Shown one piece after another: positions 45,938 through 55,366 of a stretch of DNA of 64,000 bases. A program made the position numbers and the translations under genes. This DNA is from Acidobacteriaceae bacterium. Its GTDB lineage: Bacteria > Acidobacteriota > Terriglobia > Terriglobales > Acidobacteriaceae. The notes below the pieces were generated by a model. The model was not told the origin of the DNA. It saw only the letters and a list, made by a program, of their open reading frames with translations, and searched no databases. The stretch is taken from positions 1 through 64,000 of the forward strand of contig JASHNS010000117.1 of the NCBI GenBank assembly GCA_030041515.1. Direction: 5' to 3'. Positions within the stretch are counted from its first letter, which is position 1; each line of letters starts with the position of its first letter.

Positions 45938-48900
45938 GTGAAGCTGAGATTGTTGAACTGCTGGAAGTGTGCGGGCACCGCGGGGCGGCTGGCTCGTTTG
46001 TCTGTCTTTTGCATGGCGGTGCTTGGTGCGCTGTCGCTGGCGTCAGCATCGCCGGCGTGGGCTCAGGGTGCAACCGGGGCGATTCGCGGGCAGGTGGCCG
46101 ACCCGTCCGGCGCTGTGATTCCGGGCGCGACCGTGGTGCTGCGGAATGGCGCGGGGAAGGTGGTGGGGAACACTACGTCCGATTCCGCCGGGAATTACTC
46201 GGTTTCGGGGCTGCCAGCGGGGCGGTACAGCGTCTGGGTAACGGCCGAGGGATTCGCGGCTTACACCGCGCCGCAAGTGATCCTGACGGCCGGGCAGGTA
46301 CGCACCATCAATCCCACGCTGCAGATTCAGATCCAGCAGCAGCAGGTGCATGTGCATGCGGACACGACGCATATCAGCACGAATCCCGGGAACAACGCCA
46401 GCGCCATGATCATCCAGGGGAATGATCTGAACTCGCTCTCCGACGATCCCGACGAACTACAGAATGAATTGCAGGCGCTGGCTGGGCCGTCGGCCGGGCC
46501 GAACGGCGGTGAAATCTATATCGACGGGTTTACCGGGGGCGAGCTGCCGCCGAAGTCGGCGATCCAGAGAATCGTGATCAACCGGAATCCTTTCTCGGCG
46601 GAATACGACCGGCTGGGCTATGGACGGATTGAGATCTTCACGAAGCCAGGCACCGGCCATCTGCATGGGGAGCTGCACACCGCGGGGACATATTCGGCAT
46701 TCAACAGCGAGAACTCCCTGCTGACCAATCAGGCCGAGCCGCCGTATTACACCTGGTTTATGCACGGCTCGCTGAGCGGGCCCATTGCCAAGTCATTCAC
46801 GTATTTCCTGGGCGGGTTTGGGATGCGCCAGCAGAACGAAAACGTGCTGCTGGCCAGCAATCCGGCCGCATTGACGCTCGTCCCCGGGACCACGAACCAG
46901 TACACGGCGCCGCCTCTGAACGGAGCCTATGGCTATCCGGTGAGCCGGTTCGATATCAGCCCGCGCTTCGACTTCCAGCTCGGCAAGAACAACACCTTCA
47001 CAGTGCGCTGGGATTATTTCCGCGAAGTGGCGAACAACTCGCTGGGCGCGAACGGGTACGAGCTGCCGTTGCAGGCCACCAACAGCAACGACCACGACAA
47101 CACCATCCAGATTTCCGACAGCATGGTCTTGTCGAAAACGCTTGTCGACGAGATCCGCTTTCAATACCGGCGGGACAGCAGCACGGAAGCCGCTGTCTCT
47201 TCCCTGCCCTCGTTCAGCGTACCGGAGCAGTTCGACGATGGGGGCAGCGGGGATCAGAGCGTGGTCGACCGCCAGAACGATTTCGAGCTGCAGAATTATT
47301 TCTCGCAGGTGCTGGGCGCACATTCGCTGAGCTATGGGGGGTGGGCGCGGGTGCACGATGACTGGAACTCGACGACGAGCGGCAGCAACGGCTCTTATCT
47401 GTTCAGCAGCCTGAATGATTTTGCGACGTGCTACTCGAGCACGCCGACGACGTCGCCTGCGCCGTCCACCTGCAGTCCGTCGCAATACAGTTACACGAAC
47501 ATCGTGAACCCGGTTGCGTCGGCCACGCTTTTTGACGCGGCGCTCTTCTATCAGGACGACTGGACGGTGAATCCGCAGATGACCTTAAGCTACGGGCTGC
47601 GGTGGGAGACACAGAACTTTATCAGCGACAAGGATGACTGGGCACCGCGCCTGATGCTGGCCTATGCGCTGGGCCGGGGACACAGCAGCAAGCCGGCAAA
47701 GACGGTGATCCGCGCGGGCTACGGCTGGTTCTACGACCGCTTCACGGTGCCGAACGGTTTCGGCAGCCAGGTTCCCTACGTGATCCAGACGATCCACGAG
47801 AACGGAACGAACCAGCAGCAGTTCCTGCAAACCTACGATCCAACCAACCCGAGCAGCACGCCGATTCCCTTCTACCAATACACGACGTACAGGATCAGCA
47901 GCGGCACGGGCACGGGGCAGAATGCGCCCACGCACTACACGATCGATCCGCACTTCCATGCGGCGCTGGACATGGAGGCGGCGGGCGGCGTGGATCAGCA
48001 GCTGTCGAAGCGGATGACCGGCAACGTGACGTATATCTTCTCGCAGGGCATCCACCAGTTCTTTACGGACAACCTGAGCGCCGCTCTTTACAATCAGTTT
48101 CCGCTGGCCGATGCGCAGCAGGACATCTACCCCGCGACGACGCCGAGCGAACCGCCAGCGAATAACCTGCAATACCAGTCGGGCGGATTCTACAAAGAGA
48201 ACCAGGTGATGGTGACAGTGCGCGCCATGTATCCGAAGATGAGCTTCTCGGCGAACTACACCTACAGCAACGCGAAAGGCGATACGAGCGGCGTGGGCTC
48301 GGTGCCGTCGGTGTCGAGCGATCCAGGCCTGGACTACGGGCGCACGAGCTTCGACATCGCCAACCGCTTCATGCTTTTCGGGAACTTCATGATGCCGTGG
48401 AAGGTCTCAGCTTCGCCGATGCTGGTGGCGTATTCGGGAACGCCGTACAACGTGACGATCGGCAGCGACCTGACGGGCAACAATCAGTTCAACGCGCGTC
48501 CCACGTATGCGGCGAGTTGCAGCGAAGCGGGCGCGTTCGATACGGCGCAATTCGGGTGCCTTGACACCAACCCGATCGGCACGAACGAGAAGATCATTCC
48601 CTACGGCGTGGGGACGGGTCCGGATAACATCGCGGTGAACATGCGACTGGCCAAGGTGATCGGGATCGGGCCGAAGATCAAGGGCGAGCAGGGCGGAGGA
48701 GGCGGAGGGTTCCACCACGGGCCGGGCGGCCTGAACGGCGGGGGCCTGAGCGGGAGCCGGGGCGGACCGGGGCGGCTGGACCAGAGCGTGGCGCGCAAGT
48801 ACAGCCTGACGCTCGGGGCGTGGGCGTCGAACATCTTCAACCATGAGAACCTGGGCACGCCCAACGGAAATATGGGCGTCGGCCCAGGCTCGACGATCCT

Positions 48901-49003
48901 CAGCCCGCGGTTCGGCACGTCGCAGACGCTGGCTGGCGGCTTCTTCAGCCATTCGACGGCGGGCAACCGGAATATCTATCTGGAGGCGATGTTCAGCTTC
49001 TAG
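45938..49003 (+). CDS. TonB-dependent receptor with carboxypeptidase-regulatory N-terminal domain
   Basis: A 1021-aa outer-membrane receptor. The signal peptide (about 1-42) ends SPAWAQ. GAIRGQVADPSGAVIPGATVVLRN...SDSAGNYSVSGLPAGRYSVWVTAEGF (about 48-107) is a CarboxypepD_reg domain. The plug follows, then a barrel with many Tyr/Phe-rich strands, ending YLEAMFSF with the terminal Phe typical of outer-membrane proteins. A Gly/His-rich loop (GGGGGFHHGPGG, around 920) may bind metal. This Oar-like architecture is abundant in Acidobacteria and is often linked to polysaccharide or peptide uptake. GTG start at 45938, 112 bases after the DUF5666 gene. The ligand is unknown. Confidence 0.92.
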   Translation: MKLRLLNCWKCAGTAGRLARLSVFCMAVLGALSLASASPAWAQGATGAIRGQVADPSGAVIPGATVVLRNGAGKVVGNTTSDSAGNYSVSGLPAGRYSVWVTAEGFAAYTAPQVILTAGQVRTINPTLQIQIQQQQVHVHADTTHISTNPGNNASAMIIQGNDLNSLSDDPDELQNELQALAGPSAGPNGGEIYIDGFTGGELPPKSAIQRIVINRNPFSAEYDRLGYGRIEIFTKPGTGHLHGELHTAGTYSAFNSENSLLTNQAEPPYYTWFMHGSLSGPIAKSFTYFLGGFGMRQQNENVLLASNPAALTLVPGTTNQYTAPPLNGAYGYPVSRFDISPRFDFQLGKNNTFTVRWDYFREVANNSLGANGYELPLQATNSNDHDNTIQISDSMVLSKTLVDEIRFQYRRDSSTEAAVSSLPSFSVPEQFDDGGSGDQSVVDRQNDFELQNYFSQVLGAHSLSYGGWARVHDDWNSTTSGSNGSYLFSSLNDFATCYSSTPTTSPAPSTCSPSQYSYTNIVNPVASATLFDAALFYQDDWTVNPQMTLSYGLRWETQNFISDKDDWAPRLMLAYALGRGHSSKPAKTVIRAGYGWFYDRFTVPNGFGSQVPYVIQTIHENGTNQQQFLQTYDPTNPSSTPIPFYQYTTYRISSGTGTGQNAPTHYTIDPHFHAALDMEAAGGVDQQLSKRMTGNVTYIFSQGIHQFFTDNLSAALYNQFPLADAQQDIYPATTPSEPPANNLQYQSGGFYKENQVMVTVRAMYPKMSFSANYTYSNAKGDTSGVGSVPSVSSDPGLDYGRTSFDIANRFMLFGNFMMPWKVSASPMLVAYSGTPYNVTIGSDLTGNNQFNARPTYAASCSEAGAFDTAQFGCLDTNPIGTNEKIIPYGVGTGPDNIAVNMRLAKVIGIGPKIKGEQGGGGGGFHHGPGGLNGGGLSGSRGGPGRLDQSVARKYSLTLGAWASNIFNHENLGTPNGNMGVGPGSTILSPRFGTSQTLAGGFFSHSTAGNRNIYLEAMFSF

Positions 49004-49012
49004 GGTGAAGAT

Positions 49013-49588
49013 TCAGCGTGGACCGGGTGACCCCGCTGCGGCGGGGTCAGCTTTTTGGCGATCTTTCCAAAGACGGTAGAGGCCCCATGCGGCGAGGGTG
49101 CAGCCGTCCTGGATGCTTCCGTCGAGGAGCATCTGCTCGAAGTCCGCTACTGGTATGCGATGCACGATCAGATCGTGCTCCTCCGGATCGGGGTCCGGAT
49201 TTTCCATGCGGAGTCCTGTGGCCAGATACACGTGCTGCTTCTGCCGCGCGAAGCCGTAGGCGATCCACATGGCCCCGAGGTATGTCATGCGTTCGGCAAC
49301 CAGGCCGGTTTCCTCGCGCAGCTCGCCGCGGGCCAGTTCTTCGGGATCGACATCCGCGGTTTCCCATCCTCCCTGCGGAAGCTCGAGCGCGCGCTGCTGG
49401 ATGGTGTAGCGGAACTGCTCGACGAGATAGATGGTGTCGCCCTCGAGGGGCAGAATGACCGCGCAATCGTCCTTCTCGACCACGCCGTAGATGCCGCGCC
49501 TGCCGCCGGTGCGCTCGATCTGGTCCTCGCGCAGCCGGAGCCAGGGGTTGCGATACACCTCGCGCGAGCTCACAGTGCGAATGCTCAT
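49013..49588 (-). CDS. NUDIX hydrolase (ADP-ribose pyrophosphatase-like)
   Basis: A 191-aa NUDIX enzyme. The NUDIX box is in LPQGGWETADVDPEELARGELREETGLVAE (key residues G, R-E-L-x-E-E-T-G). The N terminus YRNPWLRLREDQIERTGGRRGIYGVVEKDDCAVILPLEGD and QFRYTIQQRALELP fit the ADP-ribose/GDP-mannose pyrophosphatase group. It hydrolyses nucleoside diphosphate derivatives. It is convergent with the receptor gene, nine bases apart. Confidence 0.92.
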   Translation of the reverse strand: MSIRTVSSREVYRNPWLRLREDQIERTGGRRGIYGVVEKDDCAVILPLEGDTIYLVEQFRYTIQQRALELPQGGWETADVDPEELARGELREETGLVAERMTYLGAMWIAYGFARQKQHVYLATGLRMENPDPDPEEHDLIVHRIPVADFEQMLLDGSIQDGCTLAAWGLYRLWKDRQKADPAAAGSPGPR

Positions 49589-49800
49589 CTGCTGTCTCCG
49601 TGATCGTTTGAGTTTGCGGAAAGGCCGAATCCTGTTCGAACCACTTGCGTCAGCGGCCGAAGCCGTTCCGATTCAGCGCGAGTCTCGGCACGACTGACGT
49701 CGTGCCCCGATACGAAGCCCCACCCCAAAAAGTTTTTCCGCAAGCTGTAAGCCCCTGCCCTGATACAAAACCCCGTTTTCGAAGCGCAAGCCGCAACCTG

Positions 49801-50349
49801 TTAATACTCGATTCCGCGCTGTGCGAGGACGCCGTGCTCGTACGCGTGCTTCACCTGGCGCATCTCGGTCACGGTGTCGGCAATTTCGATGAGTGAGGGA
49901 TGCGCGTTACGGCCGGTGAGGATGACGTGCACCATCTCGGGGCGGGCCCTGAGCGTCTCGACCACCTGTGCCGGATTCAGCATGCCATAGCTGATGGCGT
50001 AGTTGATTTCGTCGAGGACGACAAGATCCCATTCGCCGGAGAGAATTGCCTGGCGGGCCTCGTCCCAGGCAGCTTCGACCATGCGCACGTCTTCGGGATC
50101 GGTTTCCGCGCCGCCGATCTTGACGAAGCCGCGGCCCATCTGGCGCATGATGAAGTTGTTGCCGAAGGCCTTTACGGCGTCGAGCTCGCCGTAGTGCCAC
50201 GAGCCCTTGAGAAACTGGAGCATGAGGACACGCATGCCGTTGCCGACGGCGCGAAGAGCAGTGCCCATAGCAGCGGTGGTCTTGCCCTTGCCCGGTCCCG
50301 TGTTGATGAGGATCAGTCCCCTGCGTGTTTCGTTTTCTGTGTGGGCCAC
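49801..50349 (-). CDS. cobO: Cob(I)yrinic acid a,c-diamide adenosyltransferase
   Basis: A 182-aa CobA/CobO-type adenosyltransferase (ATP:corrinoid). The P-loop is GPGKGKTTAAMG near the N terminus. WDLVVLDEINYAISYGML is the Walker B-like DE segment, and VHVILTGRNAHPSLIEIADTVTEM is the conserved C-terminal strand/helix. It attaches the upper adenosyl ligand to corrinoids. No other corrin gene or B12 riboswitch is seen, so it may serve salvage. GTG 50349 has GGAGGGAAA immediately upstream. It follows rlmH, 10 bases away on the same strand. Confidence 0.94.
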   Translation of the reverse strand: MAHTENETRRGLILINTGPGKGKTTAAMGTALRAVGNGMRVLMLQFLKGSWHYGELDAVKAFGNNFIMRQMGRGFVKIGGAETDPEDVRMVEAAWDEARQAILSGEWDLVVLDEINYAISYGMLNPAQVVETLRARPEMVHVILTGRNAHPSLIEIADTVTEMRQVKHAYEHGVLAQRGIEY

Positions 50350-50359
50350 TTTCCCTCCG

Positions 50360-50839
50360 CTATTGCCTGTTGCCGGCTCCTTCTCTATGGTACGGGTGGC
50401 CCCTGAGGATGGTGAGAGCGCGATAGAGCTGCTCGCAGACGACGACGCGCGCCAGCTCATGCGCGAGGGTCATGGGACCGAGGGAGAGGGTGGCGACGCC
50501 AGCGGGAATCTTCGACCAGCCGTCTGCAGGACCGATGGCGAAGACGACGAGCTGGCGGCCGGCATCGAAGGCGCGGCCCAGCCAGGCGGCGAAGGCCTGG
50601 GAATCCATCGGGCTTCCACGCTCATGGAGCAAAACGACCAGCGGAGGGGTGCGGGCGCGCTCGCGCTCAAGAGCCTGCCAGAAGGCATCTTCGCTGCGGA
50701 AGAGGGGAGATTCCACGGCTTTCGCGGCGGACTTCGCGCCGCCGGGCAACAGCGGGGCCATGCGGTCGAGATACATGTGCGCGATCTGATTGAAAGCGTC
50801 GCGGGGACGGGCGCCGATGGCGGCAATCCAAATGCGCAT
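50360..50839 (-). CDS. rlmH: 23S rRNA (pseudouridine1915-N3)-methyltransferase RlmH
   Basis: A 159-aa SPOUT methyltransferase modifying helix 69 of 23S r[41 protein letters not shown] (SAM-binding knot loop) and [36 protein letters not shown] (C-terminal signature with HPYH) are all present. The loop reads IGPADG where many homologues have IGG-x-G. It is upstream of and probably co-transcribed with cobO. Confidence 0.94.
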   Translation of the reverse strand: MRIWIAAIGARPRDAFNQIAHMYLDRMAPLLPGGAKSAAKAVESPLFRSEDAFWQALERERARTPPLVVLLHERGSPMDSQAFAAWLGRAFDAGRQLVVFAIGPADGWSKIPAGVATLSLGPMTLAHELARVVVCEQLYRALTILRGHPYHREGAGNRQ

Positions 50840-50940
50840 GGGAACAGTCTACGAGGGGGTGCTTTGGGCAGGGATGGAAGGGGCGGGGCTGGAGCGGGTA
50901 TCGGCCAGGAGCGAAGAGGCGATTCATCCGGGAGTACTGG

Positions 50941-50946
50941 TATATT
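50941..50946 (+). promoter_or_regulatory. Possible extended -10 box for tRNA-Glu
   Basis: TGG-TATATT ends at 50946, about 65 bases before the mature tRNA. No good -35 is seen, but the TGn extension can compensate. A GAGCCC-TG-GGGCTC-like palindrome lies in the leader (about 50983-50996). Confidence 0.35.
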
Positions 50947-51010
50947 GAGAATTGCCGCTCCCAGCGGAGACAATGTGAGCCGGAGCCCTGGGCTCTGCAT
51001 GCAAACAAAC

Positions 51011-51087
<77 letters not shown>

Positions 51088-51140
51088 CCTTAAAATCAGC
51101 TATTTAGAGTCGAAATGCAGAGCCGCATTTTCGACCGTTC

Positions 51141-51160
51141 TGTGACTTATTTGTGACTAC
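51141..51160 (+). promoter_or_regulatory. Putative integrase arm-type sites, left
   Basis: TGTGACTTA (51141) and TGTGACTAC (51152) are spaced 11 bp, about one helical turn, between attL and the integrase stop. A matching pair with the same spacing and orientation lies at 59259-59278. Confidence 0.5.
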
Positions 51161-51177
51161 GAATCGCGATTTTGCCC

Positions 51178-52320
51178 TTAGGACAGTTGCTTCGGTTCTG
51201 CGAAGACCGCATCAAGCCTGTTCATCGCAGCACTCAGATAGTCGGGACCGAGCCGCTGGTAGATTCTCGCAACACGCATGTCCCGGTGGCCCAGCACTTC
51301 GGCCACAGTGTGAGCATCGACGCCCTGCATACGCATCCATGATGCGGCCGTTCTGCGCAAATCGTGGAAGTGGATGTCAGCGATCTTGAGACGACGGGCC
51401 ACGGTAGCGAAGCCTTTGCTCACATTGTCAGGGCTGAAACCGGCAACCTGTGGGAAGACCAGATCGCCCGGCACCGCCTTCTCGGTCCACTGTGACTTGA
51501 GCACTTCTAGTGCCAGCGAGTTGAGATAGACGACGCGACTCTCGCCGTTTTTCGTCTGAGTGAGAAACAGGCGTTTCCCCGGCAGATCAATGTTGATCCA
51601 GCGCAGACCCAGAATCTCGCCACGTCTCATCCCGGTAAAGACGGCCAGACCGACAATGCCGCGCAGCCATGCAGGACACTCGTTTAGCACGGCCCGCACT
51701 TCGGTAGGCTGCAACACCCGCATTCGCCCATCGGCAGGTTTGCGTGGAGGCTTGACCCGCGATGCCGGGTTGAATGGCAGCAGGTTCCATTCGGTGACCA
51801 TCAGGTTGAGCATGTGCCGCAGGCAATTCAGTTCCTTGGCCACCGTCGCCGCGGACGCTTTCTCAGCCCGCTGGCTGGCGTATTGGCTGACGAGATCGCG
51901 GGTGATGTCCTTGATAGAGACCGCACCGAAGTACGGTTCAATGTGCAGATCGAGGATGTTGGTCATGCGGGCATAGCTCTCAGGACTGAGGCGAACCTTC
52001 TGGTGCTGGCGATAGCGGGCGAACACCGTCGAGAGCGCGTCCTTGGAGGCGTCTGCCTTGCCCGTGGCGCGGAGGGTCTTTGCACGTCGCCTGCGATACA
52101 TGACTTCCTCGACGGCGGCTGCGTAGTTCTCAGTCTGAAGATTCTGCCGTACCCGCTTCGACTTGCCACCCACCATCTCGGTCCACGATCCCCACCATTC
52201 CTTCGAGCCGGGGCGCTTGTACACGCCGTCCCGACGCCGCCGTTTTCGCTCTGGTTCAACAGGCCGTGCTCGCTGGATTGCTCGCTCGGGTGGAAGAATC
52301 TGCGGTTGCTTTTTCGTCAC
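51178..52320 (-). CDS. Tyrosine-type site-specific integrase
   Basis: A 380-aa phage-type integrase, transcribed toward the tRNA. A basic N terminus (arm-binding region, ERKRRRRDGVYKRP) precedes a SAM-like core-binding domain (about 95-190). The catalytic domain has Arg232 in FTGMRRGEILGLRW, Lys257 in TQTKNGESR, His319 and Arg322 in HDLRRTAASW, His345 in LGHRD and nucleophile Tyr354 in ARIYQRLG; the set is complete, so the enzyme should be active. GTG 52320 is chosen for its GGAGG seven bases upstream; ATG starts at 52347 and 52359 are in frame but lack such a site. It should act at the att repeats. Confidence 0.93.
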   Translation of the reverse strand: MTKKQPQILPPERAIQRARPVEPERKRRRRDGVYKRPGSKEWWGSWTEMVGGKSKRVRQNLQTENYAAAVEEVMYRRRRAKTLRATGKADASKDALSTVFARYRQHQKVRLSPESYARMTNILDLHIEPYFGAVSIKDITRDLVSQYASQRAEKASAATVAKELNCLRHMLNLMVTEWNLLPFNPASRVKPPRKPADGRMRVLQPTEVRAVLNECPAWLRGIVGLAVFTGMRRGEILGLRWINIDLPGKRLFLTQTKNGESRVVYLNSLALEVLKSQWTEKAVPGDLVFPQVAGFSPDNVSKGFATVARRLKIADIHFHDLRRTAASWMRMQGVDAHTVAEVLGHRDMRVARIYQRLGPDYLSAAMNRLDAVFAEPKQLS

Positions 52321-52691
52321 AGCCTCGCCTCCATTCTCATGTAACATGCTTAAATACAACTACTTACATTATAAACCAAAGCTGCAATAACGAGCCGATG
52401 TGCAACCTATTGTAAACGCTAGGCTTGCGGCTTTCGTTTGCCACGCCTTGCGTGTGCTATGATCGGAGCTACCTCTAGGATACGGGCGAGGCCCCGGTCA
52501 GGAATTCGTGATCGGAATACCACCCGAAGTCGGGGATAAAGGGCAGCGCGAAGCCGAAGCGGGTGAGGACTCGCAGCAATTTCGGCCCCTGAATGTATCT
52601 AGCGCCGCCTCGCCATCGGGATACTCAAGGGTCTCGACGGTTGAACCCGCGCCGCTACTTCAAAGGCGGACACCATCCTTGAGGTGCCGCC
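52321..52691. other. Divergent control region between int and the element's rightward genes
   Basis: These 371 bases lie between two divergent transcripts. An extended -10 (TGC-TATGAT, 52455-52463) can drive the rightward genes, leaving a leader of over 200 bases. AT-rich DNA at about 52340-52400 probably holds the integrase promoter. A 71-codon GTG frame from 52508 overlaps the next gene's start and looks like chance. Confidence 0.5.
52455..52463 (+). promoter_or_regulatory. Extended -10 promoter element (rightward)
   Basis: TGC followed by TATGAT matches the extended -10 consensus (TGn-TATAAT) at five of six box positions. The -35 region is weak (TTTGCC at suboptimal spacing). It would start the transcript of the AlpA-like and primase genes. 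Confidence 0.4.
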
Positions 52692-53081
52692 TTGAGCGTG
52701 CAATCAGTTCCCTCTCCTGCTGACATTCGAATTGCCACCGCTGCCGACGCCGTTCGCGGCCAGCACACCCGCCTGCTCTATCCCGTGCAGGAAGCCGCGC
52801 AATTGCTCGGCGTGAGCGCATGGACGCTGCGGCAGATGTATTACGACTGCCGAATCATGGGCCACAAGTTCGCTAACCGGCTGCTGATTCCCGCCGCCGA
52901 GATCGACCGCATCATCAAGACTTCGGAAACCCCATACGCCCCATCCTCAGTCGGCATCGGCGCAATCGCTGGTCGGCTCTCCCGTCTGCGTGCCGCCGCA
53001 CGCCGAAAGCAGGGGGCCGCGTCACGCAAACCCGCCGCTTCCACATCCGGCAAGAGAGTGAGAACAGCGCGGGCCTCATGA
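52692..53081 (+). CDS. AlpA/excisionase-like helix-turn-helix protein
   Basis: A 129-aa DNA-binding protein. RLLYPVQEAAQLLGVSAWTLRQMYYDCRIMGHKFANRLLIPAAEIDRII (about 27-76) is a MerR-type winged HTH as in excisionases and AlpA. The tail (about 92-129) is very basic (RLSRLRAAARRKQGAASRKP). Its position between int and the primase is where P4-type and PICI-type elements carry AlpA/Xis. It may regulate int or excision. TTG start at 52692 after GAGGTG. Its stop overlaps an ATG at 53078 (ATGA). Confidence 0.75.
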   Translation: MSVQSVPSPADIRIATAADAVRGQHTRLLYPVQEAAQLLGVSAWTLRQMYYDCRIMGHKFANRLLIPAAEIDRIIKTSETPYAPSSVGIGAIAGRLSRLRAAARRKQGAASRKPAASTSGKRVRTARAS

Positions 53082-53120
53082 CAATCCTTTCAGCACCCGA
53101 CAACGCAGACCAAATGAAAA

Positions 53121-53143
53121 GGCCGCGTCTCGCGGACGCGGCC
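53121..53143 (+). promoter_or_regulatory. Leader hairpin before the primase gene
   Basis: GGCCGCGTC (53121-53129) and GACGCGGCC (53135-53143) form a perfect 9-bp GC stem with a 5-base loop, preceded by AAAA. It stands between the HTH gene stop and the AGGGGA site of the primase. It may attenuate, stabilise or process the transcript. Confidence 0.55.
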
Positions 53144-53170
53144 CTCAGCCAAGCTGAAAAGGGGAACGGT

Positions 53171-55285
53171 ATGAGTAATGATAACGCGAAGCCAGATGCA
53201 CGGGCGCAGAGAAAAAAGACGTTGCCGGTAAAGGCCAGATCATCCGGCCCCCGGCTCGTCACCGAGGAGCCGCGCCCATGGTACGAAAAATTCCGCATTC
53301 CGGCAGAGTTGATCTTCGAAGCCCAGGTGCTGCACATCGATGACAGGCGGGCGCGCAGGGAATATGAACTGAAGGCTCCGAAGCTGTGGAATCTCAGCGG
53401 CACGGTGTTTTCTTACTTTCATCGCGAGACTGGAACTCGTGTCTATAATCGCGTGCGCCGCGATCACTTCACGGGCGAAGGTGAAGACAGGAAGTACATC
53501 GGCAACAGCGCGAAGCAAAAGCAGTTCGAACGCATTCTCTACAGTGCTCCCGGCGCTTCGGAGCGTCTGAAACGAAAGCGCACCACACGCATTCTGGTGG
53601 AGGCCGAGAAGTCTGTGCTGGCTATCGAGGCGTGGGCGCGCCGAGCCGAGCGCACGGACATCGTGCCGCTGGGCATGGGCGGCTGCAACGGCTGGCGTGA
53701 CAGGCAGCACGGAGTTCTGCCCGACCTGAACTGCTGTAACGGGTCGCCCGTTGTCATAATGCTGGATGCCAACGTGCGCACCAATAAGGACGTGCATGAG
53801 GCTGAGCTTGCACTGATCGCTGAGTTGCGTTCACGCGGCTGCACGGTCACAGTAGCCCGGCTTCCGCAGGAAAAAGGCGTCAACGGTCCCGACGATCTGC
53901 TGGCGCAGCCGGACGGCGATACCCTCTTCGCCGAAGTGCTCAGGGCGGCGAAGGGCACGGCGGTCGCACCCTACAGCGAGCACGCGCTGGCCGAGCGCTT
54001 TGCCACCGAGCACAAGGCCGACGCAATCTATGTTCCCAACATCGGCTGGCATGTGTGGGATGGTGAGCGCTGGCGGCCGGACGATCAGGGAAAAGTCGAA
54101 CTGCTATGCCAGCAGCTTTGCGGCACTGCTGCCAGCGAGCGCGCCAAGCTCACCGAGCAACAGAGACTCCGAAGCCGTCGCACCCGCGAAGCGATCATGC
54201 GAGAGGCGCAGGGACAACTGGTTGTCACAAATGACCTGCTGGACAAAGATGTGATGCTACTCAACACTTCGGGCGGTACGGTGAACCTGCACACGGGCGA
54301 CCTGCGTCCAGCCCGCCGCGAAGACTACTGCACCAAGCTCGCCGGGGCCACCCCGGACAAAGAGAACAAGCCCGAGCGCTGGCTGCAATTCATCGACGAG
54401 ATCACGGCGGGCGATAAGGCTCTGGGAACCTACCTTCAGCGGATCGCGGGCCTTTGCCTGACAGGCGACGTGAGCATGCAGGAGGTGTACTTTCTCCACG
54501 GCACCGGGGCCAATGGCAAGAGCGTCTTTGTATCGACGTTGCTCAGCATTCTCGGCGACTACGGCAGAACGACACCGGCTGAAACGCTCATGGTGACGTA
54601 CCACCCGCAGCACGCAACTTCCATCGCAGCTTTGCGTGGTGCGCGGCTTGTCGCGATCTCCGAGGTAGAAGACGGAAGCCGCTGGGCCGAGTCGAAGCTG
54701 AAAGAGCTTACAGGCGGCACACCAATCACCGCGAGATTCATGCGCATGGATGAGTTCACCTTCATGCCGCAGTTCAAGCTGGTGATCACCGGCAACCACA
54801 AGCCACGGCTTCGCAACGTTGACCAGGCAGCGGAACGTCGCCTGAGACTGGTGCCATTCACTGTGCAGATACCGAAGGCCAAGAGAGATCGTGATCTGAG
54901 AAAGAAGCTGGAGCCTGAATACGGCGGAATTCTTCAGTGGGCAATCGAGGGTTGTCTCGACTGGCAGCGCCAAGGGCTGGGTACCCCGGACTCGGTGCTC
55001 AGCGCTTCGGCTGAGTATCTGGCAGCGCAGGACGTTCTGGGCACATGGCTCAACGAGCAGACGACCAAGAAACGGTCGCTCAGGGAGCAGTCTTCCGTCC
55101 TGTATCAGAAGTACAACAGGTGGTGCGAAGACGCTGGCGAGTACGTCATAACGCAGCGCGAGTTCACCGACAAAATGAAAACCGAGAAAGGCTTTAAGAC
55201 CAGAAAAATCCATGGCACGATGTCGTTCCTCGGGATCGGGCTGAAGGCGCAACCCAAGTTCGCGCGCAGGAGTGAAACAGCGTGA
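53171..55285 (+). CDS. P4-type primase-helicase (D5-like, SF3)
   Basis: A 704-aa replication protein. Residues about 110-270 contain a TOPRIM-like primase region (TRILVEAEKSVLAIEAW, PVVIMLDANVRTNKDV, EKGVNGPDDLLAQ). A D5-N-like linker follows, then a superfamily 3 helicase with Walker A GTGANGKS (444-451), VAISEVEDGSRWAESKLKELTGG (Walker B region) and FKLVITGNHKPRL (motif C). Such fusions replicate phage satellites and plasmids autonomously. ATG 53171 is preferred because AAGGGGA lies upstream and a GC hairpin precedes it; ATG 53078, overlapping the HTH stop, is in frame and would add 31 residues through the hairpin. Confidence 0.92.
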   Translation: MSNDNAKPDARAQRKKTLPVKARSSGPRLVTEEPRPWYEKFRIPAELIFEAQVLHIDDRRARREYELKAPKLWNLSGTVFSYFHRETGTRVYNRVRRDHFTGEGEDRKYIGNSAKQKQFERILYSAPGASERLKRKRTTRILVEAEKSVLAIEAWARRAERTDIVPLGMGGCNGWRDRQHGVLPDLNCCNGSPVVIMLDANVRTNKDVHEAELALIAELRSRGCTVTVARLPQEKGVNGPDDLLAQPDGDTLFAEVLRAAKGTAVAPYSEHALAERFATEHKADAIYVPNIGWHVWDGERWRPDDQGKVELLCQQLCGTAASERAKLTEQQRLRSRRTREAIMREAQGQLVVTNDLLDKDVMLLNTSGGTVNLHTGDLRPARREDYCTKLAGATPDKENKPERWLQFIDEITAGDKALGTYLQRIAGLCLTGDVSMQEVYFLHGTGANGKSVFVSTLLSILGDYGRTTPAETLMVTYHPQHATSIAALRGARLVAISEVEDGSRWAESKLKELTGGTPITARFMRMDEFTFMPQFKLVITGNHKPRLRNVDQAAERRLRLVPFTVQIPKAKRDRDLRKKLEPEYGGILQWAIEGCLDWQRQGLGTPDSVLSASAEYLAAQDVLGTWLNEQTTKKRSLREQSSVLYQKYNRWCEDAGEYVITQREFTDKMKTEKGFKTRKIHGTMSFLGIGLKAQPKFARRSETA

Positions 55286-55366
55286 TCATCCTCCCCACAA
55301 ATGTTAGGGCCACAAGTGCGCCGCACCCGCATGAACACTGGCTGCTTTCGCCTCTCGGGTGGGAAA

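Noticed and set aside
49801-50460. Longer start for cobO at 50460
   Set aside because: The added N terminus overlaps rlmH and has no ribosome site; GTG 50349 has GGAGGGAAA directly upstream.
52508-52723. 71-codon GTG frame upstream of the AlpA-like gene
   Set aside because: It overlaps the start of a recognisable HTH gene and has no family resemblance; an uncertain AGGA before GTG is not enough.
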